A stretch of 64,000 nt of DNA, from NCBI GenBank assembly GCA_963575745.1, contig CAUYUJ010011536.1, forward strand, positions 1 to 64,000. Direction: 5' to 3'. Made by a program: the position numbers and the translations under genes. The notes beneath the pieces were generated by a model. It worked only from the letters and a program-made list of their open reading frames with translations, made no database searches and was not told the DNA's origin. Numbering within the stretch: the stretch's first letter is position 1; every line of letters starts with the position of its first letter. This document shows positions 62,062-64,000 of the stretch, piece after piece. The DNA comes from Prorocentrum cordatum (lineage: Eukaryota; Sar; Dinophyceae; Prorocentrales; Prorocentraceae).

Positions 62062-63910
62062 AACTTGTCAATATCGCAGATGGTTTGAGAGCTTGGGATG
62101 AGTGGTCCCCGTCGCTGCGGACCGTCGTATTCCAGCGCCGAATCAATTCTGTGGTGCATATTTGGTATGTTCAGTTGGTTGCGATATTCAAATTCTGCCG
62201 ATGTTTCTCATGCGTGCAACGTCCGTTCATTTTGGTCAACTGTGGCTGTTTCGTTTTTGGTTTCAAGGAAGCTTGTACTGGGTGGAGATGGGCAGGTTTT
62301 CGTTCTAGGACGCCGTCAACGTGAATTTTGTTCGCTTGTCCCCGTGCGAAGGATGGTTGTTGTCTCTGGGCATCCGATGTTGTGCACTTATTGTGTGCGA
62401 GGGACAGAAGGTGTTATTCATTTTTATCGACGCCGCTTTCAGGTTATTTTGGCAATTTGCATGATTCATTCTAAGCTTGTTCTTTGTCCCTGAAGACCAG
62501 GGAATTCGCAACTTCAGGCACTTTTAGTTACTGATGACATGGCGTGTCTTTATTTTTTTGGGTGCCCTCTTTATGGGGAGTTTCGTTGTTGAAGCACAGG
62601 TGGCCACTTGTCTTATGATCTTGACTCCTTTTTTTGGTGTTGTTTTTTCTTCCCTTCCCCCCTTTTCATAAAACAAATCATCGATAACCACTGGGCCGTC
62701 CTGGGTCGTCGTTGGTCTTGGGAGTCCGCCCGCCTCCAGCTTTCCCTGTATACGTTTCTTATTGGTAGAAACGTGTTTCCCTCGGTGTGGAAATCCGCGA
62801 CCAGTGTCGCTCTCAGAAACGTTTGTTGCCGATGAACACATGACCGATTTGGGTTTTGTATGCCGCCACTTCCGTCATTTTCTGATGGTGTCCTTGTTTC
62901 CTGTGCAACATACTGTTCTTGCTGTGTGCAGAAGTTTGTATCGCGACTTATTCGCACTGCTTGTTCTTGAAGAATATTTGGTCGTCTTGTGTTTCTGGAC
63001 GCATCGTTATCGTGTGTATATGTATACACATACGTTTGGCAGGTATGCCATCGAGCTTTCTTTTTTTCCTGTTGCGTGCTGGGGGTATTCGGAACTTTGA
63101 AACAAGGAAACCCTTGTACAGGAACAACATACTGCCTTGGGCCTGGGACGCCGTCATTGTCGCCATGCTGGTATACGTTTCATTTTTTTGAAACGCCGTA
63201 GCTATCGCGACTTTCCGACATTCAATTAGTGATTAATCATGGGTTGCCTGGCTCTTCTGGTCCGTTACTACTGCCATGTTGAGATATGTTGATCCGTTAT
63301 GTCAGCGTGTTTTAGCTCTCTTTGGAAAGCCGTGGCTGTCGCTGAATACGTTGCATAGTTGCTAGTGGTGAGCAATCTGTCGTGTTGTGTCGCTTTTTTC
63401 CTGTCTGTCTTGTTGAATCGTTTTGTTTTACTGCCATCTCGGCGGACATGCTTTATGTATGGTTCGAGATAATGGTGCTCTTGCTTGCAGGGGAATGCGA
63501 TTGTCTATTGTATTTCAGCTTTCCCAGGCTACAACCATTTTGAAGCGTGTTGCAAGGTCATCGGAGTCTTATTATTTCAGTTTTTTCTTGTCACGTAGGC
63601 GTGGAAAGGCCATGCGATGCAGAGTAGGTCAGCAGTCTGCTGTTCATCGGGTGGGTTTTGCTTGGTAGCTGTGGCCTTTTGGGTGGTCTCCGTCGCCGCG
63701 GCCGGCCCGATTAATAAAAACGGGTAACAGCGGATCCAGGGAGGGGTTTTCAGTGGAATGGGTTTGAGCGGTAATCGGGCGGGTGGGAGAGCAGGTGTTG
63801 TCTCAACTTCAAATGCTTCGAGCCCTGTTGCCGAGGTTTCCGTTGTCCGCGCGGAAAGGGGTGCAATGTTTTCCACTGGTGGCAAAAGGTTCGGTGTGTA
63901 TGGGTGGAGG

Positions 63911-63960
63911 CTGAGGAGGAGGAGGAGGAGGAGTGGGATATGGAGGAGGACGGGGAGGAA
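63911..63960 (+). repeat. (GAG)n purine-rich stretch
   Basis: gaggaggaggaggaggag and related purine triplets near the window end. It could code for poly-Glu in one frame, but no supporting gene structure is visible. Confidence 0.8.
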
Positions 63961-64000
63961 GGGGGACAACGATGACGAGGAAAAATAAAAGGAGGGGCAG

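Larger units (their letters stand above)
61473..64000. other. Unique T/G-rich region without supported gene
   Basis: No module, unit or boundary sequence remains. Frames on both strands (up to 151 aa) show no domain, no consistent codon signal and frequent overlaps. The plus strand is T- and G-rich. Minor features: 'gtgtatatgtatacac' inverted repeat around 63,014, and a (GAG)n stretch at 63,911-63,960. It may be intron, UTR or intergenic DNA next to a gene beyond the window. Confidence 0.5.

Noticed and set aside
61591-63191. Possible host gene in the right flank (ORFs of 93, 131, 151, 138 and 112 aa)
   Set aside because: Mutually overlapping frames on both strands, no domain, no convincing splice structure. 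Left as unannotated unique sequence.
1-64000. Dinoflagellate spliced-leader gene, rRNA or telomere repeats
   Set aside because: I looked for the conserved spliced-leader core, rRNA-like blocks and short G-rich telomeric arrays and saw none. The taxonomic guess rests on the RT only.

Overview
The window is eukaryotic, repeat-dominated DNA with no recognisable single-copy host gene. The only convincing proteins come from non-LTR (LINE-like) retroelements. Their reverse transcriptases carry the active-site box W-A-D-N instead of Y/F-x-D-D. I recall that variant from the abundant RT-like ORFs of dinoflagellate genomes, so a dinoflagellate or related protist is my best guess (inference, about 50% sure).

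Layout. Bases 1 to about 61,472 are a mosaic of roughly 68 head-to-tail modules, each ending in the same ~55-bp boundary element. That element is a GAAGCTCTACGAGT or GAGCTCTACGAGG arm, then a long hairpin (stem GGCGGTAA/TTACCGCC or GGCGGTGA/TCACCGCC, invariant loop core GGTTGACGGT), then GCGCC(C)AGT. Four module families are shuffled freely. Family A has a ~250-bp leader, a variable number of ~177-bp tandem units and a fixed tail (0.8-1.5 kb). Families B and C are ~300-450 bp without the 177-bp array. Family F is a GC-rich ~300-bp block with a long palindrome. Full-length heads of A and B start with ACTCGTAGAGCTTCC or CCTCGTAGAGCTC, the exact reverse complement of that family's own 3' arm. Most copies instead start at scattered 5' truncation points. 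Most modules are on the plus strand; about 7.6-8.0, 40.5-44.2 and 48.6-49.97 kb are inverted.

Retroelements. R1 (35.7-39.5 kb), R2a and R2b (44.4-47.8 kb), R3 (50.1-52.1 kb), R4 (55.2-56.7 kb), R5a and R5b (59.4-59.85 kb) all have their 3' end in the loop of a module boundary hairpin, at AACC(A/T)GGTTGA. R3 and R4 show 10-11 bp target-site duplications. All seven 3' ends carry a nested two-stem hairpin with different sequences but the same architecture, followed by a short A-rich tail. R1, R2a and R4 encode RT-type proteins whose RNase H motifs are in circularly permuted order. R3 and R2b encode a different, RT-less protein; R3's has three CGTQTD motifs resembling LC8 dynein-light-chain ligands.

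From about 61,473 to 64,000 the modules stop. That tail is apparently unique, T/G-rich sequence with a perfect G-quadruplex motif and no gene I can support.

Working model (inference): the boundary hairpin is both the 3' terminus of a large non-autonomous repeat superfamily and the docking site of a site-specific retrotransposon. The arrays are thus a safe harbour in which autonomous and parasitic retroelements accumulate.
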